Assembly: GCA_037140375.1 (NCBI GenBank)
Contig: JBAXER010000022.1
Span: 1-39,165 of the forward strand
Length of the DNA: 39,165 nucleotides
Reading direction: 5' to 3'
Origin: WLMZ01 sp037140375
GTDB lineage: Bacteria; Actinomycetota; Acidimicrobiia; Acidimicrobiales; Ilumatobacteraceae
Of the stretch, positions 7,886 through 15,061 are shown piece after piece. Both the position numbers and the translations under genes were made by a program. A model generated the notes under the pieces. That model was not told the DNA's origin and made no database searches. It saw only the letters and a list, made by a program, of their open reading frames with translations. Each line of letters opens with the position of its first letter. The stretch's first letter is position 1.

Positions 7886-8950
7886 CTAGTCCTTGAGGCG
7901 CAGCGAGACGTCGTTGGCCATCAGTCGGCCCCGCTGGGTGAGCACCCACCGATTGTCACGTAACTCGACCACGCCGGGCAACGCATCGCCATCGAGCGCC
8001 TCGAACGGCACACCCTCGCGGAGACGCAACTGCAGCTGCAGCCCTTCGATACGGCGAGCCGCCGCATCGAGTTCTTCGCCAGCCGACTCGACGGACTCAT
8101 CGGCACTCACGAGATCGATATACCGGTCGGGCGTGCGCACGTTCCAGAAACGGCGTCCGGCAATGTGCGAGTGAGCTGCACAGCCGAAGCCCTGATAGTC
8201 GCTCTGGTGCCAATACAGCAGGTTGTGGCGGCACTCGTGACCTGGCCGCGCCCAGTTGCTGACCTCGTAGTTCAACAAGCCAGCAGCGGCCAACATGTCG
8301 TCGGCCATTTCATACTTGTCGGCGAGATCGTCGTCGTCGGGATGACGCTCGGGCTGCGACGCCAATGGAGTACCTGCCTCAATGGTGAGCGCGTAGGCCG
8401 ACACATGCGGCGGATCGAGCGCCAGCGCTCCCGTGAGCGTGCGCTCCCAATCGACAAGCCGCTCGCCGGCGCCGCCGTAAATGAGATCGAGATTGAAGGT
8501 GGTGATGCCACTCGAGCGCACTGCGTCGACGGCCCGGGTGACGTTGGCTGGCAGATGCGTACGACCCAGCGACACGAGCACTTCGGGCACCATCGACTGC
8601 ACGCCAATGCTGATGCGGTTCACGCCAGCGTCGGCATAGATGCGCATCATTTCTGGCGTGACATCGTCGGGATTGCACTCAACCGTCACCTCGGCTGTGG
8701 CGCTGCGCGGGATAGCTGCGATCACGCGAGCCAAGTCTGCGGGAGGCACCAATGTTGGCGTGCCGCCTCCGATAAAGATGGTGTCGGAAACGGGCATACC
8801 GGCGCGAATGTGGCGCTCAATATCGCTGAGCAGGGCCTCAAGGTACGCGTCGATGAGATGGTGACGGTCGGTGAAGGTAGCAAACGCGCAATAGTCGCAA
8901 CGCTTTGAGCAAAACGGGATGTGCAGGTACGCGCCAAACACGTCAGACAT
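7886..8950 (-). CDS. hemW: Radical SAM heme chaperone HemW
   Basis: A 354-residue radical-SAM protein. The [4Fe-4S]/SAM motif CSKRCDYC lies at residues 14-21, directly after the short YLHIPF lead-in that marks HemW rather than the longer-N-terminus HemN oxidases. GGGTPT (SAM binding) follows near residue 61, then the VECNPDDVTPEM and GVQS segments and a C-terminal HemW-type domain. HemW binds heme and delivers it to respiratory and other heme proteins; it was long mis-annotated as coproporphyrinogen oxidase. ATG 8950 gives the normal N-terminus. It follows the bldD-like gene on the same strand with a 29-base gap. In most bacteria hemW sits next to lepA and hrcA; here it is displaced to the far end of that cluster. 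Confidence 0.93.
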   Translation of the reverse strand: MSDVFGAYLHIPFCSKRCDYCAFATFTDRHHLIDAYLEALLSDIERHIRAGMPVSDTIFIGGGTPTLVPPADLARVIAAIPRSATAEVTVECNPDDVTPEMMRIYADAGVNRISIGVQSMVPEVLVSLGRTHLPANVTRAVDAVRSSGITTFNLDLIYGGAGERLVDWERTLTGALALDPPHVSAYALTIEAGTPLASQPERHPDDDDLADKYEMADDMLAAAGLLNYEVSNWARPGHECRHNLLYWHQSDYQGFGCAAHSHIAGRRFWNVRTPDRYIDLVSADESVESAGEELDAAARRIEGLQLQLRLREGVPFEALDGDALPGVVELRDNRWVLTQRGRLMANDVSLRLKD

Positions 8951-8979
8951 GAGTGCGGGTAACTGTGAACAGGACGGAC

Positions 8980-9507
8980 TCAGCCGCCGCCGGGATGCAC
9001 AAGCAGATCGAGCGCATCAAGACGCTGGCCCACTTGGTCGACAGGCACATCGAGCATGGCCGCAATAGCGCGTGCGTCGTCGCCACGGATGGTGAGCACC
9101 TTGCCGTTGAAGTCTTGGCGCTGCACCTGGATCATGCGCATGAAGCGCGACAACATCTCGAAGGGCTGCCCAGAAAGCTGCGACAACTTCACGAGGTCTA
9201 CCGGAAGCTTGCGTCCGGCAATGCCTTCGTCGACCTTTTCGTTGTCGACGCTTTGCTCGTCGCGAGGCAAGAGCTGCTCGACCGGCACGTTATAGAACGA
9301 CGCCAAACGCTCGAGACGAGGCACCGAGATGGCCCGCTCGCCACGCTCGTACGCGCCGAGCACGCTGGCCTTGAACTCGTCTTTCGAGGTGGCCTCGACA
9401 TCTTGCAGACTCAGCCGCTTCTGACGCCGAATGACGCGCAGTCGCTCACCGACTTTTCGACTGTATGGAGATGAAGAAATGTCATCATCATCAAACTCTC
9501 GCATCAT
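8980..9507 (-). CDS. bldD: BldD-like transcription regulator with c-di-GMP-binding motif
   Basis: A 175-residue protein. Residues ~16-80 are an XRE-type helix-turn-helix that closely follows BldD of Streptomyces (LRVIRRQKRLSLQDVE, GAYERGERAISVPRLERLA, FYNVPVEQLLP). The C-terminal domain holds R130-x-D132, eight residues, then R141-x-x-D144, which is the RxD-x8-RxxD signature with which BldD binds tetrameric c-di-GMP, in identical spacing. In Streptomyces, c-di-GMP-loaded BldD dimerises and represses development and sporulation genes; here the targets are unknown. The start is ATG 9507 (or 9504), placed 5-8 nt after AAGGG at 9513-9517; a GTG at 9513 would lie inside that ribosome site. The N-terminus has an unusual acidic DDDD stretch. 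hemW lies downstream in the same direction. Confidence 0.9.
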   Translation of the reverse strand: MMREFDDDDISSSPYSRKVGERLRVIRRQKRLSLQDVEATSKDEFKASVLGAYERGERAISVPRLERLASFYNVPVEQLLPRDEQSVDNEKVDEGIAGRKLPVDLVKLSQLSGQPFEMLSRFMRMIQVQRQDFNGKVLTIRGDDARAIAAMLDVPVDQVGQRLDALDLLVHPGGG

Positions 9508-9551
9508 CAACACCCTTCATCATCCTGTGACGTCCGCCGTGACGTTTTAAC

Positions 9552-9592
9552 CGGAGTGTGATGATTCAACCACACTCCGAAGTAATTTGCAA
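9552..9592 (-). promoter_or_regulatory. Putative bldD promoter overlapped by inverted repeat
   Basis: On the minus strand TTGCAA (9592-9587), a 17-bp spacer and TTGAAT (9569-9564) resemble -35 and -10 boxes. The inverted repeat CGGAGTGTG/CACACTCCG (9552-9560 and 9571-9579) straddles the -10, an operator-like layout. In the expected 5' leader, two direct GTGACGT copies (9527-9533 and 9539-9545) include TGAC-N7-GTGA, near the BldD-box pattern but with a 7-base rather than 5-base centre. Confidence 0.45.
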
Positions 9593-9644
9593 CAGTTTGT
9601 GGCCGTAATCGCCGTTCGTTGCCAAAATTCTCGCGGCTCGTGGC

Positions 9645-10322
9645 TCAACGATCACGCTGGGCGCTCAAGTTTGCGGCCGCTACCAGTGCCGCCGTCTCGA
9701 CCCTCAGGATCGATTTTCCGAGGCTCACATGGCTGGCGGTGATGTTCAGTTCATTGGGCGTCCAGCCACCCTCGGGACCGATGAGCACCGTGGTCGCGGC
9801 CAGTGTGAGGGTGTCGCCGTCGGGTTCGGCCAGCGACACAGAGCCGCCTGCTACCTGATCGGCACGCAGCGGGCCCGACACCGTGGGCAGCCACACACGC
9901 CGACTCTGCATCGACGCCTCGCGCGCAACGTTGACCAGTTTGGCGATGTTGCGCTCGGCCCGATCGGGCTCCCAGCGCACAACGCTGCGCTCGGCGTGCA
10001 GCACGGCCACATGATCAACGCCGATCTCGGTGAGCTTTTGCACAATCCACTCGGGTCGATCGCCTTTGGGAAGCGCAAACCCAATAGTGATCTCGGGGGC
10101 AGCACGCTCGACGGTTTCGATCTCGGTGTCGGGTTCGAGCACGTCGGCGCTCACGAAACGGCAGATCCGCCAACGCCCTTGGCCATCGCTCACCGAAACC
10201 GACTCGCCGGCCCTCAACCGAAGCACACGCGCGAGATGGTGTTGATCGTCGGAGTTGAGCGTTGGCGTGTGCAGCGAATCGACAAACACGTGCGCCGCGG
10301 AACGGCGCAACAGTGGATTCAC
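9645..10322 (-). CDS. rsmE: 16S rRNA (uracil1498-N3)-methyltransferase RsmE
   Basis: A 225-residue SPOUT-class methyltransferase that methylates U1498 of 16S rRNA in the decoding region. The N-terminal PUA-like part includes HHLARVLRLRAGE. The C-terminal knot domain has the diagnostic motifs EASMQSRR, IGPEGGWTPNEL and LGKSILRVETA, which form the SAM-binding trefoil knot. The length is close to the family norm. Its GTG start overlaps the dnaJ stop by 4 bases (GTGA), so it is translationally coupled as the last gene of the hrcA-dnaJ-rsmE run. The ~130-base gap after it holds the bldD promoter region. Confidence 0.95.
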   Translation of the reverse strand: MNPLLRRSAAHVFVDSLHTPTLNSDDQHHLARVLRLRAGESVSVSDGQGRWRICRFVSADVLEPDTEIETVERAAPEITIGFALPKGDRPEWIVQKLTEIGVDHVAVLHAERSVVRWEPDRAERNIAKLVNVAREASMQSRRVWLPTVSGPLRADQVAGGSVSLAEPDGDTLTLAATTVLIGPEGGWTPNELNITASHVSLGKSILRVETAALVAAANLSAQRDR

Positions 10323-11434
10323 GAAAAGGCCGACTTGATGCGCGAGAAGATGCCCTTCTCGTGCGGTTCGACCATCTCGCCGCGACTCTCGGCGAACAAT
10401 CGCAGCAGTTCGGCTTCGTTGTCGTTGAGCTTGGTGGGCACCTGAACTGCGACACGCACGATCAGATCGCCTCGGCCGCGCCCTTGTAAACGCGGAACGC
10501 CACGGCCGCGCAACACAAATTCGCGCCCGTGTTGGGTGCCCGCTGGAATCTCAAGTTCTTCGTCACCATCAAGCGTGGGAAGCATCGAGCGCGTGCCCAG
10601 CGTTGCCTGCGCGATGGAGACTGGGAAGTCGGTGACCAAGTTGATTTCTTCGCGGCGGTACCGGTCGTGACGTGCCACGCGAATGTGCACGTACAAGTCG
10701 CCCTGCGCGCCACCACGTGGGCCAGCGGCACCGCGGCCAGTGAGCCTCAAGGTGGATCCGGTATCTACGCCACCCGGCACATCGACCTGATAGGTCTTCT
10801 CGGTCACAATGCGGCCGTCGCCGCTACACGATTGACATGGCGTGACCACGATCTGGCCGATGCCATTACAACGTGGGCACGGCCCTGTGGACATCACCTG
10901 GCCAAGCAGGCTTTGACGAATGCGTTGTACCTGGCCACGGCCGTTGCAGTCGCTGCAGGTGACCGGTTGCGTACCCGAACCTGCACCCGAACCGCTGCAA
11001 TCGGTGCATGCAACGGCCGTGCGTAACGTGACCGGCACGTTGGCACCAAACACCGCTTCTTCAAACTTCAGATCGGCGACAACCTCGAGGTCTTGCCCGC
11101 GTGGTGGACCTGAGGGTCCACCACGACCACCACCAAAGGGGGATCCGCCGCCGCCAAAGAACGCATCAAAAAGATCGCCAAGGCCACCGCCGCCAAAGCC
11201 ATCGCCGGAACTGGCGGCGCTGCCAGACTCGCCAAAGCGGTCGTAGCGAGCGCGGCTATCGGGATCGCTGAGCGTTTCGTAGGCCCGCGCCACCTCTTTG
11301 AACAACGCCTCAGATTCGGCATCGTCGGGGCGTGCATCGGGATGCAGCTCGCGGGCCTTCTTGCGATAGGCCTTCTTCAGGTCTTCGGGCGTGGCGTTGC
11401 GAGAGACGCCAAGGAGTTCGTAAAAATCGGCCAT
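10319..11434 (-). CDS. dnaJ: Chaperone protein DnaJ
   Basis: A 371-residue Hsp40 co-chaperone that delivers unfolded clients to DnaK and stimulates its ATPase. It has an N-terminal J domain (MADFYELLGV, with HPD near residue 31), then a Gly/Phe-rich linker (GGGGSPFGGG) and a zinc-binding region with four CxxCxGxG repeats (CTDCSGSG, CSDCNGRG, CPRCNGIG, CQSCSGDG). A C-terminal substrate-binding beta-domain follows. The start is ATG 11434, with AGAAGG about 8 nt upstream; the open frame continues upstream into hrcA but without family similarity. It begins 5 bases after the hrcA stop and overlaps rsmE. grpE and dnaK are not beside it, so this is the separate hrcA-linked dnaJ copy common in actinobacteria (dnaJ2 type). 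Confidence 0.96.
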   Translation of the reverse strand: MADFYELLGVSRNATPEDLKKAYRKKARELHPDARPDDAESEALFKEVARAYETLSDPDSRARYDRFGESGSAASSGDGFGGGGLGDLFDAFFGGGGSPFGGGRGGPSGPPRGQDLEVVADLKFEEAVFGANVPVTLRTAVACTDCSGSGAGSGTQPVTCSDCNGRGQVQRIRQSLLGQVMSTGPCPRCNGIGQIVVTPCQSCSGDGRIVTEKTYQVDVPGGVDTGSTLRLTGRGAAGPRGGAQGDLYVHIRVARHDRYRREEINLVTDFPVSIAQATLGTRSMLPTLDGDEELEIPAGTQHGREFVLRGRGVPRLQGRGRGDLIVRVAVQVPTKLNDNEAELLRLFAESRGEMVEPHEKGIFSRIKSAFS

Positions 11435-11439
11435 TGTTT

Positions 11440-12435
11440 TCAGCCTTCTGCCAAACGCCGACCAAGGCGATCGCTCACGACGTCGACGGTTGCTAATGCC
11501 TGCGGATAGTTCATGCGGGTTGGGCCAAGCACGCCCACAGTGCCGAGGCGTTCGCCTTCGACAATCACCGACTTCACGACAACCGAGCACGACACCAGCG
11601 GCTCAAGGCCATGCTCGGCGCCAATGGCCACCGACAGGCCTCGGTCGATGACATCGCGGACCAGAGATACAACCACGTATTGCTGTTCGAGCGTGGTGAG
11701 CACCGAGCGCACGACATCGACCGCATCGAACGAGTTCGCCACCGAGGCAGCGCCGCCAACGAATACCGGGTTCTCGTCGCCAGCGCTACGCAACGCAGTG
11801 AGTGCCTTGTTGCAGAGATTGTCGACATCGGCATCGCCCGAGGACAGGCTGAGTACGGAAGAGCCAAGTGTGTTACCAACCATCGCTGCCCGCAAATGGG
11901 CCGTGGCGTTGGCCAGACGGATCTCGGTTGAATCGCTGTCGAGCTCGATGGTCTGATTCTCGACCTGTCCGTTTGAGAGCACAGCCACAACCATTGCAAT
12001 GTGCGACGACAGACCAACCACTTGCACCGAGCGCACCACGGCGGCCTGCGCGCTGGGGCCAACCACAACGGCCGCATAGTGAGTGAGATCGGCGAGCAGG
12101 TTGCTGGTGTGCGACAGCAGCTCTTCGAGGCGACCATGAGCCCGATCGAAGAAATTGCCAACCTGTTGAGCCGCCAATGCATCGAGCGTGCCATTGGGCG
12201 CGAGGCCGTCGACGAAGAATCGGTAGCCCTTGTCGGTAGGAATTCGACCCGCCGACGTGTGCGGCTGCACCAAGAAGCCTTCTTGCTCGAGCACGGCCAT
12301 GTCGTGACGCACGGTTGCCGAGGACACTTGAACACCGGGCGCGTCAGCAATGTGGGTTGATCCAACGGGCTGCGCGGTAGTGACGTATTCCTCTACAACG
12401 GCTCTGAGAATGGCGGTCTTACGTTCGTCGAGCAT
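11440..12435 (-). CDS. hrcA: Heat-inducible transcription repressor HrcA
   Basis: A 331-residue repressor of class I heat-shock genes, which binds CIRCE operators and is kept active by GroEL. The N-terminal winged helix (MLDERKTAILRAVVEEY, SSATVRHDMAVLEQEGFL, HTSAGRIPTDKGYRFFVD) is highly characteristic; the C-terminal GAF-like dimerisation domain follows. ATG 12435 gives the normal N-terminus. It starts 13 bases after the photolyase stop and runs into dnaJ. I see no CIRCE (TTAGCACTC-N9-GAGTGCTAA) in front of it, so autoregulation at this site is not supported; groES/groEL elsewhere are the probable targets. Confidence 0.96.
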   Translation of the reverse strand: MLDERKTAILRAVVEEYVTTAQPVGSTHIADAPGVQVSSATVRHDMAVLEQEGFLVQPHTSAGRIPTDKGYRFFVDGLAPNGTLDALAAQQVGNFFDRAHGRLEELLSHTSNLLADLTHYAAVVVGPSAQAAVVRSVQVVGLSSHIAMVVAVLSNGQVENQTIELDSDSTEIRLANATAHLRAAMVGNTLGSSVLSLSSGDADVDNLCNKALTALRSAGDENPVFVGGAASVANSFDAVDVVRSVLTTLEQQYVVVSLVRDVIDRGLSVAIGAEHGLEPLVSCSVVVKSVIVEGERLGTVGVLGPTRMNYPQALATVDVVSDRLGRRLAEG

Positions 12436-12448
12436 CAGTGGTGAAAGG

Positions 12449-13810
12449 CTAGCGTCCCATGGCCACTTGGTAGCGGCTCAATGTCTCGGCACGCTCGACG
12501 GCGTGGTCAACCATCGGCTGGCGCACATGGCTCGCCGACGCGTGAGGCGAGGTCCACGGCTCGTGAACATGCGTCGACGCCAACGATGCGAGCTCGGGCA
12601 CCCAGCGGCGGATGTAGTGGCCATCAGGGTCGAACCGCTTGCTTTGAGCTGTTGGATTAAACACGCGAAAGTACGGTGCCGCATCGGTGCCTGTACCCGC
12701 CGCCCATTGCCATCCGTGCTGGTTCGAAGCCAGGTCGCCGTCGACGAGATGACGCATGAAATGGCGAGCACCCCACTGCCACGGCAGGTGCAGGTCTTTC
12801 ACCAAAAAACTGGCCACGATCATGCGCACCCGGTTGTGCATCCATCCAGTAACCAACAACTGACGCATGCCAGCATCGACCAGCGGATATCCGGTGCATC
12901 CGGTTGCCCACAGCTCGAAGCGCTCGCGGGCAGCGGCGTCGGTGTCGAGGCGGATTGCGTCCATTTTGTGCTGCAGATTCTGGCGGGCACTTTGTGGCGA
13001 GCGGAACAACACATCGGCGTAAAAGTCGCGCCACGCCAACTCGCTACGAAAGATTTCGTGAGCAGCGCTGTCGCCAAGGCCGGCAAGCAACTGGCGGGGA
13101 TGCACCTGACCCCAGCGCAAATAGGCGCTCATCATGCTGGTGCCGGCGACGGCAGGAAGATCTCGGCTTTGGTCGTACGAATCGAGACCCGAAGCAACGA
13201 AGTCGTCCCAACGAGAAAGCGCTGCATCCTCCCCCGCCGGCGGCAAGGTGCAATGAAGCTCGGGATCATCGGGGATCGGCTCGCAAGGCCAATGGTCGGC
13301 GCCGCTGAAGTTGGCTACCACGGCGCCACCGGGCTCGGTCCAGCCATGCTGATTCCACGTGCGTCGAAACGGCGTGAATACCGCATACGGAGTGCCGTCG
13401 GGTTTGAGTACTCCCCCGGGCGCAACTGCGTACTGCGAACCCTTGCCAACAAAGGCAACCTGTTGCGCAGCAAGCGCCGCGGCCACGCCCGCATCGCGTT
13501 CGCGGCCGTAGGGGGCGTAGTCACGCGTGACAACAACTTCGGTCGAGTGGGTTTCGGCTGCGAGTGCGGCAACAACAACCTGTGGATCGCCATGACGCAC
13601 TACGAGTTGTCCGCCCATCGAGTCGTTCAATGCGCGCAGCGACCGATACATAAATGCCAGACGCGGTTGGCCGCTATGGCGCACAAGTGCGGGGTCGATC
13701 ACAAACAGCGGCACGACTTCGTTGTTTTCTCGCGCGGCGTAGGCAAGCGCGGCGTGATCGCTCAGGCGAAGGTCACGGCGAAACCACATGATCGAACGGC
13801 TGCGAGTCAC
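12449..13810 (-). CDS. Class I deoxyribodipyrimidine photolyase (CPD type)
   Basis: A 453-residue FAD photolyase predicted to split cyclobutane pyrimidine dimers with blue light. The N-terminal Rossmann antenna domain begins SIMWFRRDLRLSDHAAL. The C-terminal FAD domain has the class I signatures ELAWRDFYADVLF, TGCTGYPLVDAGMRQL, WMHNRVRMIVASFL, DGDLASNQHGWQWAAGTGTD and FNPTAQSKRFDPDG. I chose GTG 13810 because it supplies the usual few residues before the first beta-strand; ATG 13789 would begin within that strand. With 13810 the gene overlaps the upstream MFS gene by 38 bases, and hrcA follows after 13 bases. A photolyase between lepA and hrcA is not part of the common cluster order. It differs from the iron-sulfur photolyase at 34056-35570. 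Confidence 0.93.
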   Translation of the reverse strand: MTRSRSIMWFRRDLRLSDHAALAYAARENNEVVPLFVIDPALVRHSGQPRLAFMYRSLRALNDSMGGQLVVRHGDPQVVVAALAAETHSTEVVVTRDYAPYGRERDAGVAAALAAQQVAFVGKGSQYAVAPGGVLKPDGTPYAVFTPFRRTWNQHGWTEPGGAVVANFSGADHWPCEPIPDDPELHCTLPPAGEDAALSRWDDFVASGLDSYDQSRDLPAVAGTSMMSAYLRWGQVHPRQLLAGLGDSAAHEIFRSELAWRDFYADVLFRSPQSARQNLQHKMDAIRLDTDAAARERFELWATGCTGYPLVDAGMRQLLVTGWMHNRVRMIVASFLVKDLHLPWQWGARHFMRHLVDGDLASNQHGWQWAAGTGTDAAPYFRVFNPTAQSKRFDPDGHYIRRWVPELASLASTHVHEPWTSPHASASHVRQPMVDHAVERAETLSRYQVAMGR

Positions 13811-15032
13811 CTGTGAAGTGTGACCGAGACAAGCGTCCGTTGCCAGATCGAGCGAGAAACAGCGCTGCGAAGCCAACGCAGATCAGCGTGATGAAACTGC
13901 CGTAGGCAAGACTCCACTCGGCGCTGATGCGGTCGCCGATGAGACCAGTAATCGGGCTGCCGATGGGCGTTGATCCCAAGAACGCCACGGCCATCAACGC
14001 GAGCAAGCGGCTGCGCATTTCGGGCGGACACTCTTGCTGGGCAATCGAGTTGGTGGCAGCGATGAAGCCCGCTCCGCCAATGCCGGTGGGCACAGCGAAG
14101 AGCAACGCCATGCCGAAGTTGGGAGCCCACGCGAGAGCGGCGCCGCTGGCACCAAGCAGGGCCGTGTTCACGAGCAGATAGCGCACAGAGACCAAGTTCA
14201 ACTTGGCGGTTCGCAGCGACCCGATCAGGCTGCCAACGCTGACCGCTGCGAGCAGCCAACCGAATAAATCTTTATCGCCAAAACGCTTGTCGGAGAGGCG
14301 AACCAAGCTCACGTTGTAGTTGAACGCGAAGGTGGAGACAACGGCGAGCACGCTGAACACCAGCAACAATCGAGGGTTACCACGAATGAATCGCAGCGCA
14401 TCGCGCACTGGCGTGCCACCGCGCTTGGCAACCGTGACTGGCCGCAATGTCTTCATGTCGATGGACAACAGCGCCAGCAGAATCGCGAAGAACGAAACGC
14501 CGTTGATGATGAAACACCAACCGGTGCCGATGGTCTTGGTGAGCGCGGCAGCAAGCGCTGGTCCGAAGATTCGCGAACCGGTCATCACTGCAGTGTTGAG
14601 CGACATCGCGTTGGGAATGTCGATTGGGTCGACGAGTTCGGTCACAAACCCTCGCCGCGCCGGGTTATCGAGCGCGTTGATGACTCCGACCGCAAGGGAC
14701 AGCACATAGATCGCGGGCAAACCGATATGACCGGTGAGGTTGAGCAGACCCAGCACCATCGCCTGCGCGGTGAGCAACGATTGGGTGATCAGCGTCATCT
14801 TGCGGCGGTTGACGCGATCGGCCACTGCCCCGGCCCATGCGCCCAATAACAGCGTTGGCAAAAACTGTGTGGCGATGATCAGACCGACATCGGTGGCCTT
14901 GCCAGTGAGGCGATAGACCAACAGCGACATTGCCGTGAGCTGCAACCAACTACCGATGTTCGAGACCAACAATCCGAGGAAGAAGACCCGCGCATTTCGT
15001 TCACTGAGCGAACGAAATGTCTGTGACGGCAC
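13773..15032 (-). CDS. MFS transporter (EntS/MFS_3-like drug or siderophore exporter)
   Basis: A 419-residue, twelve-helix major facilitator. It has the loop 2-3 motif GAVADRVNRRK after an FLPTLLLGAWAG helix, DNPARRGFVTELVDP between the N-terminal helices, and an internal repeat with an AQQECPPEMRSRLLALM segment. These features match the MFS_3/EntS group (enterobactin and macrolide-type exporters). The substrate cannot be read. The start is GTG 15032, with a TATTCT box 6 nt upstream suggesting a leaderless message. A 10-bp inverted repeat (14993-15002/15010-15019) lies within codons 5-14. The gene follows lepA by 29 bases on the same strand and overlaps the photolyase. Confidence 0.88.
   Translation of the reverse strand: MPSQTFRSLSERNARVFFLGLLVSNIGSWLQLTAMSLLVYRLTGKATDVGLIIATQFLPTLLLGAWAGAVADRVNRRKMTLITQSLLTAQAMVLGLLNLTGHIGLPAIYVLSLAVGVINALDNPARRGFVTELVDPIDIPNAMSLNTAVMTGSRIFGPALAAALTKTIGTGWCFIINGVSFFAILLALLSIDMKTLRPVTVAKRGGTPVRDALRFIRGNPRLLLVFSVLAVVSTFAFNYNVSLVRLSDKRFGDKDLFGWLLAAVSVGSLIGSLRTAKLNLVSVRYLLVNTALLGASGAALAWAPNFGMALLFAVPTGIGGAGFIAATNSIAQQECPPEMRSRLLALMAVAFLGSTPIGSPITGLIGDRISAEWSLAYGSFITLICVGFAALFLARSGNGRLSRSHFTGDSQPFDHVVSP
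14993..15019. repeat. Inverted repeat inside the first codons of the MFS gene
   Basis: CATTTCGTTC (14993-15002) and GAACGAAATG (15010-15019) are exact inverted copies with a 7-base loop. They begin 13 bases inside the coding region from GTG 15032. They could fold as an mRNA hairpin affecting initiation, bind a dimeric regulator, or be chance. Confidence 0.6.
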
Positions 15033-15038
15033 CTCGAA

Positions 15039-15044
15039 AGAATA
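15039..15044 (-). promoter_or_regulatory. Putative -10 box (TATTCT) for the MFS gene
   Basis: On the minus strand TATTCT is followed by 6 nt and GTG 15032, so transcription would begin at or next to the start codon. This supports an extra promoter between lepA and the MFS gene. Confidence 0.4.
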
Positions 15045-15061
15045 TAGCGACGCCTAAAGAA

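Noticed and set aside
10319..11590. N-terminally extended DnaJ starting at 11590
   Set aside because: The extra 52 residues lie within hrcA and lack similarity; the J domain begins at ATG 11434, which has its own ribosome site.
12430..12460. CIRCE operator at hrcA
   Set aside because: The 13-base gap and flanking bases do not contain the TTAGCACTC/GAGTGCTAA repeat.
12350..13816. 488-codon + strand open frame opposite the photolyase
   Set aside because: It is an antisense shadow; the minus-strand photolyase has complete family motifs.
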